Below, piece by piece: positions 37,001 through 44,720 of a DNA stretch of 64,000 nucleotides. The stretch is from Clostridia bacterium. GTDB taxonomy: Bacteria; Bacillota; Clostridia; Oscillospirales; CAG-272. Every line of letters starts with the position of its first letter. Positions within the stretch are counted from its first letter, which is position 1. The stretch is taken from contig JAFUQP010000023.1 of the NCBI GenBank assembly GCA_017472305.1, positions 1 to 64,000 on the forward strand, written 5' to 3'. The translations under genes were made by a program, and so were the position numbers. The notes under the pieces were generated by a model. That model was not told where the DNA came from and ran no database searches. It was given only the letters and a program-made list of their open reading frames with translations.

Positions 37001-37757
37001 TCGTGGAGTAGAGGGTGTAGTAGACCTTGAGGGCTTCTATTATTTTTTTACTGTACTCGGCGGGGATTTGCTCAGCGAGTGTTTCCCACGCCGCCGCCTT
37101 TATCTTCTCGCCTCTGTCTTCAAGATATTCTTCCTTTGATATCTCATTAGTCTTTATGTAGCCCTCGGGGAGCGAGAGCGAGTCGGAGAAGAGATATTTA
37201 TCAATAAAATAATCAACCGAGCTTTCGGTAAAGTAATCGCTCGTATAGGCAAGAGCAACCGACTGTCCGTCGGAGTACACGCCGTAGAGGGCGAGGTCCT
37301 TCTCTGCATGCTCCCAGCCGTCCTCCGAATGTCGGAGCGCGCGTCTGTACGCCTTGTCAAAGGCGGTCTTCGCCGCATTTGATACCTCGCGGCCGAGGTC
37401 GCCTATAACTATTTCGGTTTTCGGGGAATTAACCGCGGCTTTATCGCCCGTACCATCTGCTTTAACGGTCACAAGGACAGGCCTTTTGCCTGTGATTTTT
37501 TCAACCGCGGAAGAAAGCCTCTGTATCGCCTGCGAGCTCACCGTGCCGTCGGTTACTATGCCAACCTCGGTGCCGGAAAGCAGTATTGGCTTTGAGTTAT
37601 CAAGTCCGCCCGAGCCGCCTGCGCCCGTACCGTCACCGGAGCCGGTGTCAGAGCTGCCGCCCGAGCCGGTGTCACCGCTATCGCCGTCGCCTATTTTACA
37701 GGAAAACAGGAGAGTAAGCGAGAGGAGCAACACGAAAACAAGTAGTAATTTCTTCAT
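34005..37757 (-). CDS. Giant lipoprotein with helical family domain, two LamG-like domains and GAWS tag
   Basis: 1250 residues. Lipoprotein signal LTLLFSC with Cys20, then a Gly/Ser/Asp linker (21-52). About 55-205: a domain with VEKITGKRPVLV and TEIVIGDLGREVS, resembling the N-terminal domain of GH67/DUF4838-type proteins. About 225-690: the unrecognised helical domain shared with the 31013 and 37790 genes, including GYLPDIES, YHPQWP and EGDVNG. Two LamG-like domains follow (about 715-900 and 920-1105). A repetitive Asp-Ser-Gly-Asn-Thr-Gly linker (about 1150-1235) leads to LGGGYHAGAWS at the very end. Probably a cell-surface glycan-processing or binding protein; the tag may be a sorting signal. 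Confidence 0.78.
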   Translation of the reverse strand: MKKLLLVFVLLLSLTLLFSCKIGDGDSGDTGSGGSSDTGSGDGTGAGGSGGLDNSKPILLSGTEVGIVTDGTVSSQAIQRLSSAVEKITGKRPVLVTVKADGTGDKAAVNSPKTEIVIGDLGREVSNAAKTAFDKAYRRALRHSEDGWEHAEKDLALYGVYSDGQSVALAYTSDYFTESSVDYFIDKYLFSDSLSLPEGYIKTNEISKEEYLEDRGEKIKAAAWETLAEQIPAEYSKKIIEALKVYYTLYSTKTVDWLANLYDPAVGGFYYSNSARDNHGYLPDIESTYEALEFISASGMAEMYGGSWALATPEWLHEQVGEWVYNLQDENSFFYHPQWPKEYIAEKGFDSRITRDQGSAKSILEELKITPKYSIDREASYSGNLTSRLSGGGAVAVSKVVAVESTLPQYASVAAFKQHLAKMEASLVGLSDEQFAYQFYSWGNTFQTGYKQMNTEMKKLLIDFFNKYQNPKTGLWCENLTYTSTDGMHKLGAVYNYIGGSLGSLGSYAELKYTDKMVESALKILTDTSMQAEAAVDIYNAVSGFAYVYDNINKFGSGTAEDKAEKIEGYKAKVYEYMPTIINNGTAQYRNFAYTDGSFSYNLAKVGQGGTAQGCPVAIVGTKEGDVNGTSTAMIAFVSYVLGAIEVDTKYMVPIYTEAERYRFVSILEELGAVVKYEAQVVDPITYDFEEAENEYDIPLELGLNKRDSDVIIEKDENGNSRLAITSYPWYKLEGYSTAKRNGNLNIKPVSVSKNDSVGVVEFDIAFDKITQETDGSFLIHFGTNTANFATYYVKLVKEGRFYYAYFRDADGKDLGIRLPAADVTVKLRIEYYKAESVFKIYANGEFLTESTAMTSKGNNFEKVSFEFNASAQMKVYFDNLIVQKEYIKYKEATEEGKAPSFEEPVLGRPVYDFESAKSNKDYPRGLEVTENSGSVDILGALRKKKLEFTGSRFDGHKNPEVSLYCYTPDAAANAYVFSADLSATYDSEWAIWRNIGRISFFDDAGNGVINLLLRAKRSGGVTQLCITDKTALGSPLVTFNSGTSLNLKAVYFPENSEILIFVNGIFVTVYKNSAATAAIDRMTVSIDTGIGMKLSVDNLALTGEILDYNATVKWPDVADGLGKPAPEFPWISGDSGAPDSGDASEDMDKDGFTPTDNPTEKVEPTEPPAPPTPPDDGGEGGDSGNTGGNTGDDDSGNTGGDNTGSGDSGNTGGGNTGGDDSGNTGGSGGIIPDDNGEYLGGGYHAGAWS

Positions 37758-37789
37758 TTTATATCCTTTCTTATAAAATGTAAAAAAGG

Positions 37790-39067
37790 TTATCTGTTCT
37801 CAAAGGCTTCGCGCTTCTTTTCGAGAATTGAAACGTATAGAGAAAGCTCGTCGGAGCCGTAGAGAGGAACTGCGTATTCGGAAAGTCCGAGGGAATTGTA
37901 GATACTGTTAATCAAGGCAAACGAGCCGCAGCCGTTGCCGTTCACGTCGCCCTCGGGAGTGTCGGGGACAGCGCTCGGCGCGCCCTGGTTTGTCGGACAG
38001 GAGCTGTTTGGAAGATAGGAAAGTCCTCCGTCGGGTTGCTTGAAGGGTCTGACCTTTTCAGCCGACTTGCGTATGCCTTCTGCCGCAATTTCGTATACCT
38101 TTCTATAGAGAGCCTCGGCGCGCTCTGCTCCGCGCTCGCCGTGCTCCTTAAGGTTATCAATCACCGCGCCGACCGCGTGCCAGGGGTTATAGGCGCTGAC
38201 AACCGCATCGCAGGGCTCGTCGGACATTATTACCTTCAAGGCGCTTTCCACCGCACTCTCGTGGTAAGGGATTACCCTGCCCATTCCGCTATAGAACCAG
38301 GAAATCTTATGCAGTCCGTTTGCCGCGCGGTAGTCTATTCTTTCGGACCAGAGTCCCGTTTTTTCAGAGACGTTTTTGTCAAGCCAATCGCAGGTAATAT
38401 TATAGAGGTCCTCGCCGATTGCCTCGCCGTAGGCAATTATCTGCGGACGCTGTGCAAGAAGGGTGCTACCCGCGTAGTAGGAGTTTTCCTTAATATTTAA
38501 GGTTTCAAGATATGTAAGCCAATTTTCAAGGCTACGGTAACGCTCGGGTGCAGATTTCATATCGTACTTACCCTCGGCGGAGCTCTCGTTCTTTGTCGGA
38601 AGGACGTATTTCGATTTTCTTCCGAGCATTCTAAGAATTCTCGCGCAGGTGTCAACGTCCCTTGACTGACGGTTTACCGATATATTTTTACCCCACTGCG
38701 GATGGTAGAAATATCCGTCGGTGTCCTGGAGTCCCTCGATATAGTCACCCGCTCTCTTAAGCACCCAATCGGGGAGCACCTCAAACCAACGCTTGCCGTC
38801 ACTCATTCCCGAGTGCTCGGGGAAGGTCAGCCCGCCGAGGGTTGACTCGCAGTCGGGAAGATATCCTTCGTTATCCCTTGCGGAAGCGGAATAATACCAG
38901 CCGCCCGACTCGTAGTCGTAAAGACCCGCAAGCCACGCAGGTATACCGTCGCCGTATACGGCATAAAGCTCACGGAGTGCAGAAACGATTTCCTTGCCAC
39001 ACTCACCACCTATTTTTTCTTCAAGACGAAGAAACGCCAACTCCTGCTTTTCTCTTGTTGCGCTCAT
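37790..39067 (-). CDS. Cytosolic protein of an unrecognised helical family, copy 1
   Basis: 425 residues, first gene of the accessory locus, preceded by GAAAGGA. No signal peptide. Same family as 31013-32272 and the lipoprotein domain: WYYSASARDNEGYLPDCEST, LQDTDGYFYHPQWGKNI, RQSRDVDTCARILRMLG, GEDLYNITCDWL, SAYNPWHAVGAV and EGDVNGNGCGS. Conserved Trp, Tyr, His, Asp and Glu suggest an enzyme acting inside the cell on a product brought in by the locus. No named family recognised. The divergent AraC-type gene is its probable regulator. Confidence 0.72.
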   Translation of the reverse strand: MSATREKQELAFLRLEEKIGGECGKEIVSALRELYAVYGDGIPAWLAGLYDYESGGWYYSASARDNEGYLPDCESTLGGLTFPEHSGMSDGKRWFEVLPDWVLKRAGDYIEGLQDTDGYFYHPQWGKNISVNRQSRDVDTCARILRMLGRKSKYVLPTKNESSAEGKYDMKSAPERYRSLENWLTYLETLNIKENSYYAGSTLLAQRPQIIAYGEAIGEDLYNITCDWLDKNVSEKTGLWSERIDYRAANGLHKISWFYSGMGRVIPYHESAVESALKVIMSDEPCDAVVSAYNPWHAVGAVIDNLKEHGERGAERAEALYRKVYEIAAEGIRKSAEKVRPFKQPDGGLSYLPNSSCPTNQGAPSAVPDTPEGDVNGNGCGSFALINSIYNSLGLSEYAVPLYGSDELSLYVSILEKKREAFENR

Positions 39068-39487
39068 TTGGGGATTCCTTTCGGGGATAGAAAATATTTG
39101 ACATTTCCAAAATAGTAGGAAGCTTTACGCATATACCGCTTTTTCGAGGATTTATCAACAGCTTGGGATATTCTTCAAGCAAAAGCGGAATAACTAATAA
39201 GGCAAAGTTGACTATTTCGGAGTGTATTATTATTATAAATTATTTTCCCCGCCGCCGCAATAAGCGAGAAGGACAACATTTCAAGGCTTTGTCCCGATTG
39301 GAAAAGCAGGTGCAAAGAAAGCCCCAAACAGAAGCGCTAATCCTTAAATCTTTGTATATATTTTACAAAGCGCGGGGCTAAAATTTACAAATCACCTTGA
39401 AATTATAGTTTTTTCAATATTTGCATTTCCAAAAAGTACATTTTACACCGTCGATGGGCAAAAAGGCACACTTGATTAAATACTCTA
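39068..39487. other. Gene-free stretch between accessory locus and regulator
   Basis: AT-rich and without a supported gene. It should hold the minus-strand promoter of the accessory locus; TACTATTT near 39110 could be its -10, but no matching -35 is convincing. Confidence 0.4.
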
Positions 39488-39516
39488 TTGACTTTGAGCG
39501 AAAGTTTCATTATAAT
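39488..39516 (+). promoter_or_regulatory. Promoter of the AraC-type regulator
   Basis: TTGACT, 17-base spacer, TATAAT, 39 bases before the ATG. Confidence 0.75.
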
Positions 39517-39555
39517 TAGTTTGTAAATGAATTACCGATATACGGGGTTTTGAGT

Positions 39556-40314
39556 ATGAATTATGAGGTTGTAGTTCCTATTGGTAATAACAAAATAAAG
39601 GTATTTATGCAGAACGGATTTATCGGTCGGTGCGAAGCAAAGATACCGCCGAATAACATTCTGCACAATCACTCCTTTGCAGAGCTGCATACCGTCTACA
39701 ACGGCTCCGCGACCTTGATTGTCAACGAGCAGAGCCACGTGCTTGAAAGCGGCGATATAGCCTTCGTACCGAGAGGACAGTATCACGTTGTAATCACTCA
39801 CAGCGAGGAAGTTTTGCACCGTGCCTTTCAGGTTGACCTGCCGAACCCCGAATTCGAGAGGTCGTCTGTATCCCCACAGATTCTCGGCGACTTTGCAAAA
39901 GAAGCAGATTTAGCATTCGAAAACGGCAACGTGCTAGGGCTATCCACCTACTTTGCATTGCTGATTTCGCGGTTTATGCACACTTTTGTTTACAAAACGC
40001 AGAAGGTTTCGGACTATTCCTTCCTTATCAATGAGTTCTTCGCAATGAATTATAAGGACGACCTGAGGCTCTCTGACCTTGCCGAAATTCTGTGTGTTTC
40101 GGAGAAGCAGGCAGAAAGACTTGTCGTTAAATACACAGGTAAAACCTTCGTTCAGATGCTGACAACCGTCAGAATTGACGCGGCAAAGCAGCTTATGATG
40201 ATATACCCATCAATGCCGCTTTCCTCTATCGCGCAGAGTGTAGGATACCGCTCTTACAGCGGTTTCTGGAAGGCGTATAAGAGATTTGAGCAAAAGGAAG
40301 AGACGACAGAATAA
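39556..40314 (+). CDS. AraC family regulator with cupin sensor domain
   Basis: 252 residues from ATG 39556; a TTG two codons earlier overlaps the weak GGGG site. The N-terminal cupin (about 10-95) has NNILHNHSFAELHTVYNGSATL and VLESGDIAFVPRGQYH, a sugar-sensing jelly roll. The C-terminal region has two helix-turn-helix units, LRLSDLAEILCVSEKQAERLV and MPLSSIAQSVGYRSYSGFWKAYKRF. It is divergent from the accessory locus 28508-39067 and very likely controls it; the effector is presumably a sugar from the target glycan. Confidence 0.9.
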   Translation: MNYEVVVPIGNNKIKVFMQNGFIGRCEAKIPPNNILHNHSFAELHTVYNGSATLIVNEQSHVLESGDIAFVPRGQYHVVITHSEEVLHRAFQVDLPNPEFERSSVSPQILGDFAKEADLAFENGNVLGLSTYFALLISRFMHTFVYKTQKVSDYSFLINEFFAMNYKDDLRLSDLAEILCVSEKQAERLVVKYTGKTFVQMLTTVRIDAAKQLMMIYPSMPLSSIAQSVGYRSYSGFWKAYKRFEQKEETTE

Positions 40315-40315
40315 A

Positions 40316-40438
40316 AAGCCTTCCCCAAGTGGAAGGGAGTGTCAGAGGTGTCTGACGGATGAGAATTTGTTTTCGTTATAAAAACACCTCATCCACCGCT
40401 ATCGCGGTCCCCCTTCCCCCGCCGGGGAAGGCTTTTTT
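40316..40438. repeat. GGAAGG-type intergenic repeat, full copy
   Basis: About 120 bases with terminal inverted repeats AAAAGCCTTCCCC and GGGGAAGGCTTTTTT, and inner GTGTCAGAGGTGTCTGACGGATGAG and CCTCATCCACCGCTATCGCGG. It starts two bases after the AraC stop and can also act as that gene's terminator. A half copy lies at 24984-25030. Confidence 0.7.
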
Positions 40439-40540
40439 ATTTAAAAATTCTGATAATTGAGCTATCGGTATTACGGATTTACTTTTGTCGGTCAACTTGA
40501 CTCCGTTCATCTATAGCCCAAACGAGCGCTTTACAAAAAG

Positions 40541-40592
40541 GATAAAAAAAATTGGGACTGAGGAGCGAGCAGGTCGCTTTCCTCAGTCCCTG
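40541..40592 (-). terminator. Terminator of rplJL
   Basis: Minus strand stem GGGACTGAGG/CCTCAGTCCC followed by AATTTTTTTT. Confidence 0.9.
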
Positions 40593-40608
40593 AATTTTTA
40601 GGGTGAAA

Positions 40609-40983
40609 TTACTTAACCTCAACCTCTGCGCCAGCTGCCTTGAGCTGCTCAGCGATCTTCTCTGCCTCGTCCTTAGCAACGCCTTCCTTGATTGCCTTAG
40701 GAGCGGACTCAACGAGATCCTTAGCATCCTTAAGACCAAGGCCGGTGATTTCACGAGCAACCTTGATAACTGCAAGCTTGTTAGCGCCTGCTGCCTTAAG
40801 AATAACATCGAACTCGGTCTTCTCCTCAACGGGAGCTGCTGCTGCAGCGCCTGCAACGGGAGCTGCTGCTACGGGAGCTGCGGATACGCCGAACTCCTCC
40901 TCAAGTGCCTTTACGAGGTCTGCGAGTTCAAGAATGGTAAGACCCTTTACAAGTTCAAGGATCTGAGTAGACTTTTCGTTCAT
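40609..40983 (-). CDS. rplL: Ribosomal protein L7/L12
   Basis: 124 residues from ATG 40983 after TTGGAGGA. N-terminal dimer domain ([21 protein letters not shown]), a flexible alanine/proline hinge, and a C-terminal factor-binding domain ([35 protein letters not shown]). It forms the ribosomal stalk bound to L10. It lies 45 bases after rplJ; rplK and rplA are not adjacent here. Confidence 0.98.
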   Translation of the reverse strand: MNEKSTQILELVKGLTILELADLVKALEEEFGVSAAPVAAAPVAGAAAAAPVEEKTEFDVILKAAGANKLAVIKVAREITGLGLKDAKDLVESAPKAIKEGVAKDEAEKIAEQLKAAGAEVEVK

Positions 40984-41028
40984 TTTAAAATCCTCCAAAT
41001 TATAATTAAATTTAATCAGTTTGCAGAA

Positions 41029-41562
41029 TTAAGCCTCTGCGGGAGCCTCGGCAGCCTCTTCGCCACCTTCGTTTTCCTTGTCAATTTTAGCCTGAAGAAC
41101 GTATGCAAAGCCATAAAGCGAGGACATAAGGCTGCCCATCATCTTTGCAATAAGAACTTCCTTAGAAGGAGTTGCTGCGAGTGCCTCAACGCCAGCGAGA
41201 TCAAGCACGCCACCGTCAACGAAGCCTGCCTTAATCTCAAAGCAGTTAATCTTATCGGCATACTCTTTCATAATCTTAGCGGGAGCGAGGGGATCGTCCT
41301 TGCTGATTGCGATAGCGGTCATGCCCGAAAGGTACTGCTTCATCTCACCGTAGCCTGCGATGTCGCAAGCTCTGCCCGTAAGGGTGTTCTTCATAACGGT
41401 GTACTCTACACCTGCCTTACGAAGAGCAGCACGGAGCTCGGTGTCCTCGGAAACCTTAATGCCTTCATACTTTACAAGAACGCCTGCTGCCGCGGTCTTA
41501 ATCTTTTCAGCGAGAGACTCAACGACTTGCTTCTTTTCTTCAAGAATCTTGTTACTTGGCAT
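41029..41562 (-). CDS. rplJ: Ribosomal protein L10
   Basis: 177 residues from ATG 41562 (GGAGGTG site); a frame reaching 41670 runs back into the leader and is rejected. KKQVVESLAEKIKTAAAGVLVKYEGI and RAALRKAGVEYTVMKNTLTGRA are typical. Its C-terminal helix carries L7/L12. The tail is acidic and alanine-rich (GGEEAAEAPAEA). L10 represses its own mRNA through the leader upstream. Confidence 0.97.
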   Translation of the reverse strand: MPSNKILEEKKQVVESLAEKIKTAAAGVLVKYEGIKVSEDTELRAALRKAGVEYTVMKNTLTGRACDIAGYGEMKQYLSGMTAIAISKDDPLAPAKIMKEYADKINCFEIKAGFVDGGVLDLAGVEALAATPSKEVLIAKMMGSLMSSLYGFAYVLQAKIDKENEGGEEAAEAPAEA

Positions 41563-41668
41563 TTTTTCACCTCCATAAAAATTCAATAAAAAAACATCCT
41601 TTTCACTAAAAGGCATACTACCTCCGAGAAAAGGACAACAAAAATAAGAAATTATTAAAGTTATTCTC

Positions 41669-41715
41669 ACCTCGGCAGGAAAGCTATGCTTTTACTGAAA
41701 CCTGCTGTCTTAGGA
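41669..41715 (-). ncRNA. L10 leader (ribosomal protein autoregulatory element)
   Basis: Minus strand AGACAGCAGG ... CCTGCCGAGG, with inner AAAGCATAGCTTT. This is the conserved kink-turn region that L10(L12)4 binds in Firmicutes, directly after the transcription start and about 110 bases before rplJ. Confidence 0.85.
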
Positions 41716-41725
41716 TACCTATGGT

Positions 41726-41754
41726 ATTATATCAAACGATTTGCCGTTTGTCAA
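41726..41754 (-). promoter_or_regulatory. Promoter of rplJL
   Basis: Minus strand TTGACA, 17-base spacer, TATAAT: full consensus. Confidence 0.88.
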
Positions 41755-41791
41755 GGGGTTTTTATAAAAAAGTTGAAAAAGTTTTTACCTA

Positions 41792-41968
41792 TTATTTATT
41801 AGAGTTGCTCGCAGAATCCAGATTATCCAACGCGTATTCACAGCATTGAATTACAAGGCTGTTAAGAGATACATTTTTATCCTGCGCAACCTTCTCAAGC
41901 CTCCTCACAAGTTCAAGAGGAAGCCTCAAGGTTTTATTTATGTGTTCGGGTTTCTTAACTTCAAACAT
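41792..41968 (-). CDS. Ribbon-helix-helix DNA-binding protein
   Basis: 58 residues from ATG 41968 (AAGGAG, 8-base spacer). One ribbon-helix-helix fold: strand HINKTLRLPLELVRRLEKVAQ, turn DKNVSLNSLV, helix IQCCEYALDNL. Such small proteins bind DNA as dimers of dimers, often as plasmid or antitoxin-like regulators. No toxin gene is next to it. Three TTACAC repeats in its own promoter region may be its operator. Confidence 0.8.
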   Translation of the reverse strand: MFEVKKPEHINKTLRLPLELVRRLEKVAQDKNVSLNSLVIQCCEYALDNLDSASNSNK

Positions 41969-41980
41969 AGCACTCACTCC

Positions 41981-42010
41981 TTACACATATATTTTACACT
42001 TGTTTTACAC
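41981..42010. promoter_or_regulatory. Three TTACAC repeats, possible operator
   Basis: TTACAC at 41981, 41994 and 42005, spaced 13 and 11 bases, just upstream of the ribbon-helix-helix gene. Helical spacing suits cooperative binding by that protein. Confidence 0.45.
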
Positions 42011-42048
42011 AAATTTATACACCTCGTTTTTGCACTGCATATTTGCAC

Positions 42049-42077
42049 TTGACTTTATGAGTGCTTTGTGCTAGAAT
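42049..42077 (+). promoter_or_regulatory. Promoter of the SLOG-like gene
   Basis: TTGACT, 17-base spacer, TAGAAT. Confidence 0.7.
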
Positions 42078-42094
42078 TATAGCGAGGTGAGTAT

Positions 42095-42553
42095 ATGATA
42101 ATAACATTTTTCGGTCATTCGGACTTTGTCATCACACCCGAGGTTAAGGGACGGCTATCGGAAATTATAGAGGAGAGCGCGAGGGGTGGCGAGCTTACGC
42201 TCTATTTCGGTGGGTACGGTAATTTTGACGAGTTTGCCTTTTCGGTTGCTAACAGCTTAAAGCACAAAACACGAGCGAGGCATATTTTCGTTACGCCTTA
42301 TATTACCGAAAGCTATCAAAAAAATCATTTGTCCTACATTAAAGAAAGCTACGACGAAATACTCTATCCGCCGCTGGAAGGTGTCCCCTACAGATTTGCG
42401 ATAAGCGCGAGAAACAAGTGGCTCGTCGAAAATTCAGACCTGATTGTTTTCTTCGTGCGTCGCAGGTTTGGCGGCGCGTATACGGCATATCTTCACGCAA
42501 AGAAAAAGGGTAAGCAAATTATAAATCTTTGTAACTTTAGCAAAACAGAATAA
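42095..42553 (+). CDS. SLOG/DUF1273-like Rossmann protein
   Basis: 152 residues. It opens MIITFFGHSDF, with TLYFGGYGNFDEFAF and later RHIFVTPYITE and NSDLIVFFVRRRFGGAYTAYLHAKKKGKQIINL: a Rossmann-like fold of the YpsA/SLOG type, predicted to bind a nucleotide or nucleotide-like ligand. The role in the cell is not known. It is divergent from the ribbon-helix-helix gene and ends at a terminator shared with rsgA. Confidence 0.7.
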   Translation: MIITFFGHSDFVITPEVKGRLSEIIEESARGGELTLYFGGYGNFDEFAFSVANSLKHKTRARHIFVTPYITESYQKNHLSYIKESYDEILYPPLEGVPYRFAISARNKWLVENSDLIVFFVRRRFGGAYTAYLHAKKKGKQIINLCNFSKTE

Positions 42554-42557
42554 AAGA

Positions 42558-42605
42558 ACACCGTCCGGGCAACCACTCATACCGAAGGTTGTCTTTAGAC
42601 GGTGT
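42558..42605. terminator. Bidirectional terminator between SLOG gene and rsgA
   Basis: ACACCGTC pairs with GACGGTGT, with an inner CAACC/GGTTG pairing and T tracts (ATTTTTTAAT) on the right. Confidence 0.8.
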
Positions 42606-42610
42606 ATTTT

Positions 42611-43546
42611 TTAATAATTCTTCTTTTCCTTAAGTACTCGGTAAATCGAGCGGTAGGACTCGAGGCGCGAGGGGCAGATTTTGCCCTCGGCGGCGGCGCG
42701 CGCAACGGCACATTCGTCAACGCCCTCGCCGACGTGGGCGCAGTCAACGTAGCGACACTTGCCCGTATAGGGGGAAATATCGCGGAAGGTGCTGAGAAGC
42801 TCGTCAAGCGAGAAGAAATCAAACCGAGCAAAGTCGATGAGCGAAAAGCCCGGGGTATCGGCAAGAAGCCCAGTGTTCGGGTCGGAGCTGATATCGAAGA
42901 TTTCGACGTGGCGCGTGGTGTGTCTGCCGCGCTCAATCTTTCTCGATATTTCCGAGGTAGCAAGCGAGAGTGAGGGGAAAAGTGCGTTCATAAGAGTTGA
43001 CTTTCCGACTCCCGATGCACCTGCAAAGGCGGCAAGCCTGCCGTCCCTTACTTCATTATTAATATATTCCGAAAGAGCCGCTATTCCCTCGCCGTCCTCG
43101 GATGAGGTGACGAAGGCAATAAATCCCGAGCGCCTGTAAATTTCAGCATACTCGGCGGCGGCTGATTTCTGTGTATCGGATTTCGTGATTACCACAACGG
43201 GTGTTATGCCGCTGTACTCGGCTATTGAGATAAGCTTATCGACGGTATCGATAACCGGCGAGGGCTTTGCCGCGGCAAATACTATAAACAGATAATCAAG
43301 ATTTGAGAGAGGCGGTCTTATAAGAGCATTCTTTCGCTCCATAACCTCTGAAATCACAACTCCGTCGGGAGTGTCGGTATCACAGGCGACCGTGACGAGG
43401 TCACCGACGAGCAGCTTCTCCTCGTCGCGCTTAAGATTACCCTTTGCGCGGCAGGAAATTCGCTCGGGCGCACTGCCCGTATCTATTCTTATTTCAAATA
43501 GACCGCCAAGTCCTTTTACTATTCTGCCGTGTTTCTTTTCGAGCAA
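42611..43546 (-). CDS. rsgA: Ribosome small-subunit GTPase RsgA
   Basis: Checks 30S maturation. 311 residues from a TTG start (AGAGGT site 6 bases upstream). An OB domain (1-75) precedes a circularly permuted GTPase: TKSD (G4) comes before GASGVGKSTLMNAL (G1), then DTPGF (G3). The C-terminal zinc region is CRYVDCAHVGEGVDEC. Last gene of the housekeeping operon. Confidence 0.95.
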   Translation of the reverse strand: MLEKKHGRIVKGLGGLFEIRIDTGSAPERISCRAKGNLKRDEEKLLVGDLVTVACDTDTPDGVVISEVMERKNALIRPPLSNLDYLFIVFAAAKPSPVIDTVDKLISIAEYSGITPVVVITKSDTQKSAAAEYAEIYRRSGFIAFVTSSEDGEGIAALSEYINNEVRDGRLAAFAGASGVGKSTLMNALFPSLSLATSEISRKIERGRHTTRHVEIFDISSDPNTGLLADTPGFSLIDFARFDFFSLDELLSTFRDISPYTGKCRYVDCAHVGEGVDECAVARAAAEGKICPSRLESYRSIYRVLKEKKNY

Positions 43547-43570
43547 GGTTGTACCTCTGTTTCGTAAACT

Positions 43571-44638
43571 TTAGTTGTCGTTTTGTGTATTTTCTGCCAT
43601 TTTCGAGCGACGAAGCTGACCGCAGGCAGCATTAACGTCAGAGCCAAGCTTTCGCCTGACCGTGGCTACTACGCCGCGCGCTTCAAGCGCCTTAGCAAAG
43701 GCGTTCACCGACTCAGGTGTGCCCTTCTTGAAGCCTGTTTCCTTAACCTCGTTAACCCTTATAAGATTGACGTGAATAGGCGCGCCCGTTCCGCGGAAGG
43801 CACCGACGAGAAGCTCTGCGAGCTCGGCGGCATCGCGTTCGGTATCGTTCTTTCCCGAGATTAAGGTGTATTCAAAGGAAATTCTTCTGCCCGTCACCTT
43901 ATAATAGTCAACGCAGGCGGTAAGCAGTGCTTTTATATTCCATTTTTTATTCACGGGCATTATTTCCGAGCGCTTTTCGTCATTCGATGCGTGCAGAGAA
44001 ATCGAGAGCGTTATCGGTATATCGACCTCGGCGAGTCGGTATATCCCCGGGACTACTCCGCAGGTGGAGAGCGAGATGTGTCTATAGCCGATATTTAGTC
44101 CGTCGGGGTGGTTTACAAGCTTCAGAAACTTGATTACGTTGTCAAAGTTATCAAGAGGCTCGCCTATTCCCATCATTACTATATTGGATATGCGCTCGCC
44201 GCTGTCGCGCTCGGCGGCAGTCACCTGTCCGAGAAGCTCCGAGGGATATAGGTCACGGAGCTTTCCGCCTATTGTAGAGGCGCAGAAGCGGCAGCCCATA
44301 TAGCAGCCGACCTGGCTTGATATACATAGGGTATTTCCGTGCTTGTACTTCATAAGCACGCTCTCAATGCAGGAGCCGTCGTGAAGCCTGAAGAGATATT
44401 TTACAGTGCCGTCAATCTTTGACGTAAGCTTCTCCTCTACCTCGGGAAGTGTCGGGAGCGTTTCTCGCTCGAGCCTCTCGCGCAGAGCCTTCGGGAAGCT
44501 TGTCAGCTCGGATATGCGCGAGCCGGTCGCGAGGCGCGAGAATGCCTGCTTTGCGCGGAATTTCGGCTCACCGAGTGAGGTGAAATATTCTGTCAGCTCC
44601 TCGGGGAGCATTGAATACAGGTCCTTCTTTTCGGTCAT
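43571..44638 (-). CDS. rlmN: Dual-specificity 23S rRNA/tRNA methyltransferase RlmN
   Basis: 355 residues. Radical SAM motif CYMGCRFC, then FCASTIGGKLRDL. The family blocks NIVMMGIGEPLDNFDNVIKF and ISLHASNDEKRSEIMPVN are present, as is the second catalytic cysteine near the end (VNAACGQL). It methylates A2503 of 23S rRNA and A37 of some tRNAs. It sits 24 bases before rsgA. Confidence 0.97.
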   Translation of the reverse strand: MTEKKDLYSMLPEELTEYFTSLGEPKFRAKQAFSRLATGSRISELTSFPKALRERLERETLPTLPEVEEKLTSKIDGTVKYLFRLHDGSCIESVLMKYKHGNTLCISSQVGCYMGCRFCASTIGGKLRDLYPSELLGQVTAAERDSGERISNIVMMGIGEPLDNFDNVIKFLKLVNHPDGLNIGYRHISLSTCGVVPGIYRLAEVDIPITLSISLHASNDEKRSEIMPVNKKWNIKALLTACVDYYKVTGRRISFEYTLISGKNDTERDAAELAELLVGAFRGTGAPIHVNLIRVNEVKETGFKKGTPESVNAFAKALEARGVVATVRRKLGSDVNAACGQLRRSKMAENTQNDN

Positions 44639-44720
44639 TTCTTCTTCCTTTATGTATTAGCGTATAATTCGTTATCCGTAGGGCTTATTCGGTCGGCCCG
44701 TCAAGCCGATATCAACCGTG

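Noticed and set aside
31013..39067. Squalene cyclase, prenyltransferase or heparinase assignment for the three-copy helical family
   Set aside because: Repeated aromatic/Gly motifs suggest a toroid, but no DXDD-type or metal-site motif of those families is present, so no name is given.
41563..41670. N-terminal extension of rplJ
   Set aside because: It would translate the L10 leader region. The start at 41562 has a proper GGAGGTG site and matches the family.
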